DNA of 28,218 nt from Hungatella sp. UBA4396 (GTDB lineage: Bacteria; Bacillota; Clostridia; Lachnospirales; Lachnospiraceae), in assembly GCA_002389905.1 (NCBI GenBank), contig DGRE01000054.1, positions 1-28,218 of the forward strand. Reading direction: 5' to 3'. Both the position numbers and the translations under genes were made by a program. The first letter of the stretch is position 1, and each line of letters opens with the position of its first letter. Under the pieces are notes generated by a model. The model worked only from the letters and a program-made list of their open reading frames with translations, was not told where the DNA came from and searched no databases. This document shows positions 21,166-27,782 of this stretch, piece after piece.

Positions 21166-21228
21166 CTCACATCATCTATATCTTTCAGTAGGAGGCTTCA
21201 CCCCGCCACCCGGAGGGAGATAATCGGA

Positions 21229-21339
21229 TCACTCAACCTTTCCGCACTTTGCACACCGCCTCACATATCCACCAACTGACCGGGACCAATGCTTACGGTA
21301 TTGATGTCTACAGAATCTTTGTTTTAACCATTGAATCAC
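21229..21339 (-). CDS. 36-aa zinc-finger-like small protein
   Basis: GTG 21339 is preceded by a perfect AGGAGG (six bases away; the ATG two bases earlier is followed directly by a stop). The frame of 36 codons begins MIQWLKQRFCRHQYRKHW and ends YVRRCAKCGKVE with TGA at 21229-21231. C10 with H12 or H17, and the pair C29-x2-C32, could bind one zinc ion. It is strongly basic (eight Arg/Lys between residues 6 and 28), so nucleic-acid binding is likely. It sits alone between the MuF/immunity pair and the scaffold, with a terminator-like hairpin on each side. I know of no assigned function. Confidence 0.7.
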   Translation of the reverse strand: MIQWLKQRFCRHQYRKHWSRSVGGYVRRCAKCGKVE

Positions 21340-21355
21340 ATGACGCCTCCTTTCT

Positions 21356-21372
21356 GTTGCGACCGTCGCAAC
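21356..21372. repeat. Palindrome GTTGCGAC-n-GTCGCAAC, copy 2
   Basis: An 8-bp perfect inverted repeat around one base, 17 bases before the start of the 36-aa gene. It matches the copy at 3491-3509 except that the central base is C here on the + strand rather than G. Confidence 0.75.
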
Positions 21373-21390
21373 GGTAAAATGAACATAAAA

Positions 21391-21424
21391 AATACCACCG
21401 GACATTTTACTGACTGATGGTATT
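21391..21424 (-). terminator. Terminator after the MuF/immunity genes
   Basis: On the - strand AATACCATC pairs with GGTGGTATT (9 pairs, one G-U), followed by TTTTTTATG. The stem includes the stop codon of the gene at 21423-21629. Confidence 0.65.
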
Positions 21425-21629
21425 ATGATCCTGTTATTCTCAAAGCTTCCTCTTCACTGACTACTTCATAGCAATCAAACTCTGGTGCATCTGGATAAAA
21501 ATATCCCAAAGACAAGCCCCGTCGCCTCCATTCCCCGTTTTTATAGTCAAAGAACTTGCGCCCATCCTGCTTGATTATCGTTCCTCGATTGTCGTAATCG
21601 GTTAGTTTTAGATACCTTACATTATCCAT
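21423..21629 (-). CDS. Putative immunity protein for the MuF toxin domain
   Basis: 68 aa, ATG 21629 with AAGGGTGAAGG upstream, overlapping the end of the MuF gene by 8 bases. I do not recognise the family. It is a small soluble protein with a strand-like N-terminus (NVRYLKLTDYDNRGTIIKQDGRKFFDY), a tryptophan/arginine turn, and an acidic C-terminal half (DAPEFDCYEVVSEEEAL). In polymorphic toxin loci the gene directly after the toxin, overlapping it, is usually the immunity protein. That is the only ground for the call. A terminator follows at once, so the pair ends a transcription block. Confidence 0.6.
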   Translation of the reverse strand: MDNVRYLKLTDYDNRGTIIKQDGRKFFDYKNGEWRRRGLSLGYFYPDAPEFDCYEVVSEEEALRITGS

Positions 21630-23397
21630 AATCCTTCACCCTTTCAATATCATTCGGAACCACCATGGAATCCGATAGCTCAAACATCTCATCAACCAAA
21701 TTAATATACTCTTTGCTGCTTGTATCTTTAATCAGGCGTTGCTTTTCATACAACTCATGCATTTTACCATTTTTTACTTTAAAGCTTTCGGGAGTGTGAT
21801 ACTGTAGCTCAAAAGCTTGCCCATTTGGTGCCCTTAAGACTGTATTGATACCATTATATGGGTTCTGGCTATCCAGCCAATAGTTTTTTACCTCAACTGT
21901 ATTATATCCTAATTGCTTATGCTTATCAAGGGAGGCCAATGTTTTGTTTGCAAGAGATTCCGGAGCATCTGTGTATGTATACCTCAAAATATCCTTGACT
22001 TCATACTGGTTCCCTGATGGGCTATACTTTCTTCGTATTTTTGTAAGATATGAATCTTTCGACTTAACCCGATATTGGAGTCCTGTAGCCCCCATACTCA
22101 GCTGCTCTGCAGCCTGTTTGACATGGGCAGTTATTTCTGGTTCATTTTTTATAGCTTTGTTATAGTACGACATTCCTTTTACTTGGGCCTTTAATATGCC
22201 AAACTCATCGCTATCATTATATTTTGTTTTTTGAAATTCGTGAAATCCTTCAGGAGCATAATTTTTTCCAAGAACTTCTTTATATTTTTCATACTGTTTT
22301 CTATCTGCCGCTTCATTCCTCTGTAGCTTCTCCAGTAAGGCTGCCCGAGGATCATTCTCTACAAATTCTTCGTGCCACTGCTTATAGTCCATGCTGACCG
22401 GTACCTCGATGGACTTTCCAGTCACTGGATCCCGGGCCGCCCGCATTTCCATAGCAGAAAACTCATCATCAAAAAAGGGAACCGTTGTTGTCCTGCAACG
22501 TGGGTGGAAGGGAGGTGCTGTAACTCCAACTTCATAATCCTTCATATCGAAAACTTTTCCATCTATACCCCGGCATATCTCTGAGGTACGGGTGTCCAGC
22601 GTGGCCAGGATCTCATACTGCTCTACTCCAAGCTCCTTAAAGCAATCCTTCTGGGCCGTGGAGGCTATGGCTGCGGATTCTGTCATGATTAAGCGCCCGG
22701 CCTGGCTTCGACTCACGTCCATCACCTGTGCAAGGTTACGGATAGCTTTCTTTGGATCTGATCCCCGGATCATGCTCTGCGACAGCTCCGTGTGCAGTTT
22801 ATTGACCAGCTTTTCCTTATTAGACCAAATGCGGTCTGAGAAGCTGGAGCCGTCCCGTGCCCAAGGTTTGCAAATAAGCATATCTATCTTTTTCGGATCC
22901 AGACGGGCAAGGTTGCTTCCGACTCCCGTTCCCTTGGCAATTTCAAAAGCATTGTGATAATAATTTTCGGAATAGACGTTATGGAGAAACTCTGTTAAGC
23001 CCCCCTCATAAGCTGTAAAAAGAAGTTCGGCGTGCTGCCGGATCTGCAGCTTCATGGCTTCTAAGTAGGAAATATGATATCTGGCAGAAGCATTTTCTAA
23101 TTCCTTCATCCAGCGCTCATCAATTGCATTTTCTTTTCCGGCTTTTATGTACTTTTGAACTGTCCACTTAAATTCCTCCAGTTCATAGGCCGTAAGCATC
23201 TTCTTGGCCTTGGCGTAGCTGACTCCATTGTTATCTGCAAGACGGTTATACCAGCGCTCAATGTCCATCTGTATACTATTGGAAGCCTCACGGAATTGCT
23301 TTTCCAGATCCCGGTAGTATGCCGTGCTTTTGCTGTACTGCTCATCTTCAAGCGCCGCCATTCGTTCCTTCCAGTAAGAATCATTCTTCTTCGCCAT
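21622..23397 (-). CDS. MuF-type minor head protein with a RelA/SpoT-like C-terminal toxin domain
   Basis: 591 aa, about twice the length of a plain SPP1 gp7-like protein. Residues about 1-195 are helical and bind portal and capsid. Residues about 195-310 are the MuF domain (MTESAAIASTAQKDCF, TLDTRTSEICRGIDGKVF, APPFHPRCRTTT). After a linker, residues about 430-591 look like a RelA/SpoT pyrophosphokinase-type domain: YRVKS-S-K (R443, K445), the metal-site-like KDILR (D469, R472), YNGIN (514-518), and ELQYHTPESF with E530, followed by H547 in KMHELYEKQR. Similar domains in small alarmone synthetases and in the effector Tas1 make (p)ppGpp or (p)ppApp. The protein enters the head and may travel with the DNA into the new host. 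ATG 23397 has GGTGA upstream and overlaps the portal gene by 17 bases. Confidence 0.85.
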   Translation of the reverse strand: MAKKNDSYWKERMAALEDEQYSKSTAYYRDLEKQFREASNSIQMDIERWYNRLADNNGVSYAKAKKMLTAYELEEFKWTVQKYIKAGKENAIDERWMKELENASARYHISYLEAMKLQIRQHAELLFTAYEGGLTEFLHNVYSENYYHNAFEIAKGTGVGSNLARLDPKKIDMLICKPWARDGSSFSDRIWSNKEKLVNKLHTELSQSMIRGSDPKKAIRNLAQVMDVSRSQAGRLIMTESAAIASTAQKDCFKELGVEQYEILATLDTRTSEICRGIDGKVFDMKDYEVGVTAPPFHPRCRTTTVPFFDDEFSAMEMRAARDPVTGKSIEVPVSMDYKQWHEEFVENDPRAALLEKLQRNEAADRKQYEKYKEVLGKNYAPEGFHEFQKTKYNDSDEFGILKAQVKGMSYYNKAIKNEPEITAHVKQAAEQLSMGATGLQYRVKSKDSYLTKIRRKYSPSGNQYEVKDILRYTYTDAPESLANKTLASLDKHKQLGYNTVEVKNYWLDSQNPYNGINTVLRAPNGQAFELQYHTPESFKVKNGKMHELYEKQRLIKDTSSKEYINLVDEMFELSDSMVVPNDIERVKDYG

Positions 23398-24811
23398 CTA
23401 TTTCACCGCCCGGATTTTCCCCTGCCTGCTTCTGGAAAGCCTTTCGGTATTCGTCAGCTTCTTCCGCAGCATTTGCCTTCTCTTTTTCCAGCTGTTTCTC
23501 TTCCTCATCAGCATTTTCTACAAATGGGTGATTCTTAAGAATTGTCTTATTGGAAATCACTCCCACACTCTTCTCGCATATATCAGCAAGCTCAGAATCA
23601 CTCCGTATGGCAGAACGGGTCCATGTCTGTATGATCTGGCCGCATTCAGTCCCCAGGTATTTACAAATAGCACGAATCAGACGGCCAAACCCTTGTTTGA
23701 ATTCTGTTTCCATAAGACCAGCTTTCAGCTCCAGAAGAGAGTATAAGTATTTCAGGGCTTCTCCCGATGCATTCCCGAACTTCTGCGGATCCGGATCTAC
23801 ACCCTGCCCCTGCTCAAAGATTGCTTTCCTGGTCATTTCTAAGAATTTTTCCCTGGCTTCAATTGGGATGCTGATTGTAAGAGTCTCCACGCCGGTTTTC
23901 CCACCATCGTCTCCATCATCATCAAGCTTGATCATTTTATACTTCTTCAGATCATCAATGAACTCCTTTTTATCCTCTCCGCCATAATTGGTAAGAATAA
24001 AAATAACTTCCTGAATGTCCTCCAGATCATTTAAAAAGCCGGTAAATACCTTGTCATAGGCATCTACCAGCGGCTTAATGTTTACCAGATCATTGGTAAA
24101 TATGTTGTTGTTATAAAAGGGAATAAAAGGAACCTCTTCCCAACCATGAATAAAGACATTGCTTTTTCCAGCGGTTCCATCTTCTGGGACACCTTGGAAA
24201 ACGTTATATTCCGAAAGGCCTGCAGTGGAGACGGTATTGCTGGATCGGTAATAACTGTAGCATCTTTCTCTGTCCCAATATTCCCAGACGGTGATTTCCT
24301 TTCCCGTTGAAAAGTCAATGTCCTTGTAAGTCCTTAGTACAGCAATCAGTGCCTTATCCAGGTCATTGCTGTAAACGGGAATGATCTGCTCCGAGCTTAC
24401 AATGCCATAGCAGAAATTCCTTTTATCATCTCGCCAGTAATGGACCCAGGAGCATTCATGATTAGATGCATTCACACATAAATCTTTACAGTGCTTTGCA
24501 TATGAGTCCCCCAATATATCTGCAATCTGCTTATTTGCTTCCTCTTTCCCAATATCAAACAGCGGAGGCGCCGCAAACATATAGGCTGCTTTCTGATTCA
24601 CCAGAAGACCGTGGAAGTTTCGGGGAATCCGGTTATCTGCATTTCTCAGCGGACCGTAATCCTGTCCCCTAACTCCTTGCTTTAAAATATCATTCTCATT
24701 CCTGTAATACCGATCCGCCTCCTGACAGCGCTTCACATGCCGCCTGTGCCAGCTGGCCCGGCTCTTTATCAGGTCTTTCACCACATCAATGTTGGGCTTC
24801 TCTTCATTCAC
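23381..24811 (-). CDS. Portal protein (SPP1 gp6-like)
   Basis: About 476 aa. GTG 24811 is chosen because AGGTGA lies 5 bases upstream; GTG 24820 is in frame but too close to its site. SPP1 gp6-family features: NADNRIPRNFHGLLVNQKAAYM near the N-terminus, EQIIPVYSNDLDKALIAVLRTY, VPFIPFYNN, VDAYDKVFTGFLNDLEDIQEVI, and the C-terminal helical region with GNASGEALKYLYSLLELKAG. The acidic end (GGEIDGEEE) is low complexity. It forms the dodecameric ring through which DNA passes. It is placed between terL and the MuF gene. Confidence 0.93.
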   Translation of the reverse strand: MNEEKPNIDVVKDLIKSRASWHRRHVKRCQEADRYYRNENDILKQGVRGQDYGPLRNADNRIPRNFHGLLVNQKAAYMFAAPPLFDIGKEEANKQIADILGDSYAKHCKDLCVNASNHECSWVHYWRDDKRNFCYGIVSSEQIIPVYSNDLDKALIAVLRTYKDIDFSTGKEITVWEYWDRERCYSYYRSSNTVSTAGLSEYNVFQGVPEDGTAGKSNVFIHGWEEVPFIPFYNNNIFTNDLVNIKPLVDAYDKVFTGFLNDLEDIQEVIFILTNYGGEDKKEFIDDLKKYKMIKLDDDGDDGGKTGVETLTISIPIEAREKFLEMTRKAIFEQGQGVDPDPQKFGNASGEALKYLYSLLELKAGLMETEFKQGFGRLIRAICKYLGTECGQIIQTWTRSAIRSDSELADICEKSVGVISNKTILKNHPFVENADEEEKQLEKEKANAAEEADEYRKAFQKQAGENPGGEIDGEEE

Positions 24812-24825
24812 TTTTCTCACCTACC

Positions 24826-26226
24826 TTATTTAAAAATGGACATTCCGGATTTCTTACCGCAATTTTCCGCAATTCCCGTTGTTGCATCAGGAGCATCATC
24901 ATGCTTATTTTGCCCTTCTCTCTGGTACCGGTTCATGGCATTATAATATTCTGGCCAGCGGTTTCTCCAGTCTTCAGGGTAATAAATATGCTGCATGACC
25001 CAGGCAGAATTGGAATAGATCCTGGCTTGCTTATTCTTACTTTGGTGGAACCATTTGATTGTGGCATGATTGCTGTCAAACTTCTCCTGAAGGATTCGCT
25101 CCACGTTACGGGCAAAGCTTCGGCCGCCGTTATTGGATTCTATCTTGGAAACGTCCACGCCATCTTTATAAAGCATTTCTGCCGTTGCCGGCTCCGTTAC
25201 CTCCATGGGCTCTTTGGTATAAAGAACATCAAGGATGTAAGCCTCATTGGCAAAGGTAACTCCATAATCAATACTGCAAAGATAATCCTCCCCGGTATCA
25301 GCCGTATCGGTGTAGTTCCGGATCTCTTTCAATTCTGGCAGCTCCCCGCTGTAGGTTTTAAAGCTGGTATACAGTTTTCCCTTCAAGTCAATCGGTTCCT
25401 GCTGATAGTTGGCAGAAGCAATGTCTGCACCCATGGCTTTTATTTTGGCCTGATAGGATTTATAGGACAATACCTCCGGACAAAGCATTTCATGGGTTTC
25501 CGAATTTAACAGCGCCTTCATGCAAATATGGCGGATCTTTACGCCAGCATCCTTAAAGTGCTGCAGCGCCTTGCCTGCCAGATCATCACTGGCCCACCGG
25601 GTCATAATGATTATGATCTTACCGCCCTCTTCTAGACGGGATAACATGGTGTCCGTGAACCAGGACCAGTGTTTTTCCTTTGTCAGCTCATTGTTGGCTT
25701 CCTCTGCATTTTTAATCAGATCATCTATGATGAGCAGCGTTGCACCGAAACCGGTGGCCGTTCCCGTAGGGGAAGTGGCCAGATAATTATTATATCCTCC
25801 TTCAAGGCTCCAGAGGTTCATGGCTCCATCACCTTGCTTAATACGGACACCTGGGAACACGTCCGAAAAGATTATCTTATCCTGGTCGGCTTTTGCTTCC
25901 TGTATATCGTTGCGGACGTTTTTGGAGAACATCGTGGAAAGCGTTTCATTGTAGGAGCCGGTCATAATCTTTTGTGTTTGATCATTTCCAAGGACCCACT
26001 CCACCAGAAGCCCGGCTGTACGGCTTTTTCCATGACGAGGCGGTTCATTTACAATCATGACTTCATCGTCTGACTGGATAAAGTCTTGGAAGCCATTGCA
26101 AAGCTCTATTAAGTACTCTCGATCCTCTTTATAGAAGTCCGGTGCCTTTAGATTGCAATAAAAAAAGAACTCACGCCTAGCAAGTTCTATTTTTGCACCC
26201 CTGATTATTGTCTCTCTATCCATCAC
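24826..26226 (-). CDS. terL: Terminase large subunit
   Basis: 466 aa. ATPase half: Walker A EPPRHGKSR (about 61-69), then the coupling segment, Walker B LLIIDD (D168-D169), with TRW (209-211) as the likely motif III. Nuclease half: SIDYG with D320, E363 in KIESNNG, and HDDAPDA near the end (D443, D444, D447) as metal ligands. It powers DNA packaging and cuts concatemers. Start is GTG 26226 or the adjacent ATG 26223; no good ribosome site is visible, so it is probably coupled to terS, whose end it overlaps by 11 bases. Confidence 0.96.
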   Translation of the reverse strand: MMDRETIIRGAKIELARREFFFYCNLKAPDFYKEDREYLIELCNGFQDFIQSDDEVMIVNEPPRHGKSRTAGLLVEWVLGNDQTQKIMTGSYNETLSTMFSKNVRNDIQEAKADQDKIIFSDVFPGVRIKQGDGAMNLWSLEGGYNNYLATSPTGTATGFGATLLIIDDLIKNAEEANNELTKEKHWSWFTDTMLSRLEEGGKIIIIMTRWASDDLAGKALQHFKDAGVKIRHICMKALLNSETHEMLCPEVLSYKSYQAKIKAMGADIASANYQQEPIDLKGKLYTSFKTYSGELPELKEIRNYTDTADTGEDYLCSIDYGVTFANEAYILDVLYTKEPMEVTEPATAEMLYKDGVDVSKIESNNGGRSFARNVERILQEKFDSNHATIKWFHQSKNKQARIYSNSAWVMQHIYYPEDWRNRWPEYYNAMNRYQREGQNKHDDAPDATTGIAENCGKKSGMSIFK

Positions 26227-26794
26227 GTATCAGCTTCTTTAGTTCGTCTGTAGTAAGATCTGCATATGGATTGGCAGCTTTAACCTCTCCGGATAATTCC
26301 ACATTCTGTTTATCTCTCCACACATCAGGCCTGCGATTCTTCAACCAGAATATCTGAGCCGTAGTATCAGGAGCCACATCTTTCACTTTTCTTTCAACCA
26401 ACATAGTCTTGGTTTTGGGGAATTGCTCCCTGATCAACATCAGCTCTGAATCCGTCGCCTCTGGGTGTTCATATTTATACTTGTTCATAAACTCATCGAG
26501 CTTTTCAAAGTACTCCGCCTGTTCCAGAGGAACTGTCACATATTTATCCTCATTAAAGGAATAGCCCAGAGCCCTTTTCAAAAGAGCATTCTCCACAAGA
26601 ATGTCAACAACTTCCTTCCCTCTTTTTAGGGCCTCTAAAATGTCCAAGTGATCACGCTTATAATTATATAGCGTTGCTTTACTGATTCCCATGTTATGGG
26701 CTATCTGTTCATCTGTCAGTCCATCTCTTGCCCAGGCCTCCAGTAGCAGCAAGCCATCAGGCGTCAACCAGTATTCGTATTTTCCTTTTGCCAT
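26216..26794 (-). CDS. terS: Terminase small subunit
   Basis: 192 aa from ATG 26794, preceded by AAAGGA; the frame is open to a GTG at 26875, but that part overlaps the DnaA-box-like region and lacks a site. A helix-turn-helix at about 24-47 (DGLTDEQIAHNMGISKATLYNYKR) recognises the packaging site. A long helical middle part with KTMLVERKVKDVAPDTTAQIFWLKNRRPDVWRDKQ follows, typical of terminase small subunits. The C-terminus (YADLTTDELKKLIRDG) should contact TerL. Confidence 0.92.
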   Translation of the reverse strand: MAKGKYEYWLTPDGLLLLEAWARDGLTDEQIAHNMGISKATLYNYKRDHLDILEALKRGKEVVDILVENALLKRALGYSFNEDKYVTVPLEQAEYFEKLDEFMNKYKYEHPEATDSELMLIREQFPKTKTMLVERKVKDVAPDTTAQIFWLKNRRPDVWRDKQNVELSGEVKAANPYADLTTDELKKLIRDG

Positions 26795-26816
26795 CAGTCT
26801 CACGTCCTTTCTGGTT

Positions 26817-26910
26817 TGTGTATAAATAGGCTGTAACAATTTGCAGTTTCCTGTCACATTTTCAGATATTAACACTCAATCCACAATTGTTTCCACATTA
26901 TTGTGGATAA
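26817..26910. promoter_or_regulatory. DnaA-box-like cluster and inverted repeat upstream of terS
   Basis: Three 9-mers resemble DnaA boxes (TTWTNCACA): TTATCCACA on the - strand (26902-26910), TTATACACA on the - strand (26817-26825), and CAATCCACA on the + strand (26877-26885, less exact). Two of them lie in a 9-bp inverted repeat, ATCCACAAT / ATTGTGGAT (26879-26887 and 26900-26908). The region 26795-26932 contains no gene I can support. It could be a packaging (pac/cos) or control site. Confidence 0.5.
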
Positions 26911-26932
26911 GTGTCGTTTTGGGTATTAAAAA

Positions 26933-26954
26933 AGAGACGGTCAACCCCGTCTCT
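26933..26954 (-). terminator. Terminator hairpin, reverse-complement twin of 2244-2265
   Basis: A perfect 8-bp stem AGAGACGG / CCGTCTCT with a 6-base loop, followed on the - strand by TTTTTTAAT. It begins in the stop codon of the gene at 26954-27568 and would end its transcript before terS. Confidence 0.85.
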
Positions 26955-27568
26955 CAATTCTTTCTATAAGAATTTTTTTCTAATAGTTCATATGTAGTAG
27001 AGCCTTTGATAGATGCAAAATTATTTAATCCTTCAGTTAAAACATGTATCCCAAAACTAGGATTAAAAAAGCCATCTTCCATCTCGTATTTGCTTATGCA
27101 TTCTCTTTTTTCTTTTATCGCTTTTTCCTCAGTTAGCTCTTCCAATTCTTTAAGTATTAAATTGTACCCTAATGATCTCCACTTCCAACTATTCTTTAAA
27201 GCCTCAACCAATTCCGTTTTTCCTTTTTGAATTTGAAAAATATTTGAATAGTACCTATCTAAAACGTCTATATCAGAACCTTTTAATGATCTTATTAATA
27301 AGACTTTATTTTCTTCCCAAAAATTTCGGTTAAGTAAATCCGGTTCTTTGTATATAGGATAACCTTGCCGATTTTCAATTCTTCTCAACGAATCAACCGC
27401 TTTTTCAGTCTCATCAATTTGGGTAAGGATTAAAGTACATGCAGTTTTCTTTTCAGCACGCTTTTGCCACCAATATATTAAGAATGCTCCTAATGCTCCA
27501 ATCACCAAAAGAAAATCTGCAAACGATCTAAATCCCAATATTGCTATGAATGATGTAAATTCTTTCAC
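26954..27568 (-). CDS. Membrane-anchored protein of unknown function (probable cargo gene)
   Basis: 204 aa from GTG 27568, chosen because GTGGGGGA lies 7 bases upstream; GTG 27583 in the same frame has no proper site. There is one membrane segment (about 12-38, FADFLLVIGALGAFLIYWW), followed by a basic stop-transfer (QKRAEKK) and a cytoplasmic part of about 165 residues, helical and charged (YYSNIFQIQKGKTELVEALK, ELEELTEEKAIKEKRE). I do not recognise the family. It is AT-rich, lies between the late regulator and terS, and has its own terminator. This suggests a lysogenic conversion gene such as superinfection exclusion, but there is no direct evidence. Confidence 0.75.
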   Translation of the reverse strand: MKEFTSFIAILGFRSFADFLLVIGALGAFLIYWWQKRAEKKTACTLILTQIDETEKAVDSLRRIENRQGYPIYKEPDLLNRNFWEENKVLLIRSLKGSDIDVLDRYYSNIFQIQKGKTELVEALKNSWKWRSLGYNLILKELEELTEEKAIKEKRECISKYEMEDGFFNPSFGIHVLTEGLNNFASIKGSTTYELLEKNSYRKN

Positions 27569-27623
27569 GCTTGTGTCCCCCACTCCATATTATTTTATCT
27601 TATATTACACCATATTTTACCAA

Positions 27624-27717
27624 AAGAAAACACCCATCGACTAAAAATCGACAGGCGTTTTCAAAAAGGAGAAAATCAGGAATTCAGGGGGATTTCCAAA
27701 TTTATACAATTTTGGAT
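27624..27717 (-). ncRNA. Candidate short phage RNA or attenuated late leader
   Basis: The consensus promoter at 27724-27752 should start RNA near 27717. A terminator lies at 27630-27658, so the product would be about 90-95 bases long. No start codon with a ribosome site lies between. It contains an anti-Shine-Dalgarno-like TTCTCCTTTTT. It may be a regulatory RNA, or the aborted leader of the late transcript. Existence is inferred from promoter plus terminator only. Confidence 0.45.
27630..27658 (-). terminator. Terminator just downstream of the late-facing promoter
   Basis: On the - strand ACGCCTGTCGA pairs with TCGATGGGTGT (11 pairs, three G-U) around a 7-base loop, followed by TTTTCTTTT. 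The wobble pairs become mismatches on the + strand, so it is built to act on leftward transcription. Confidence 0.8.
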
Positions 27718-27723
27718 AATACT

Positions 27724-27752
27724 ATTATAACCCGGCTATATTGCCCCGTCAA
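27724..27752 (-). promoter_or_regulatory. Strong leftward promoter with adjacent direct repeats
   Basis: On the - strand: TTGACG (27747-27752), exactly 17 bases, TATAAT (27724-27729). Two TGTCAT direct repeats (27763-27768 and 27752-27757), 11 bases apart, lie against the -35 box, and a small TGACA/TGTCA inverted repeat sits at 27764-27777. The position between the late regulator gene and the late genes makes it a candidate for the late promoter. Confidence 0.75.
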
Positions 27753-27782
27753 TGACAGCTTTATGACACGCTTGTCAAGCTC

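Noticed and set aside
24901..25509. 202-codon open frame on the + strand within terL
   Set aside because: It is the shadow of terL; no ribosome site, and the protein is hydrophobic without a recognisable pattern.
26795..26875. 27 extra residues at the N-terminus of the terminase small subunit (GTG 26875)
   Set aside because: No ribosome site upstream, and the segment overlaps the region with the DnaA-box-like sequences; ATG 26794 has AAAGGA.
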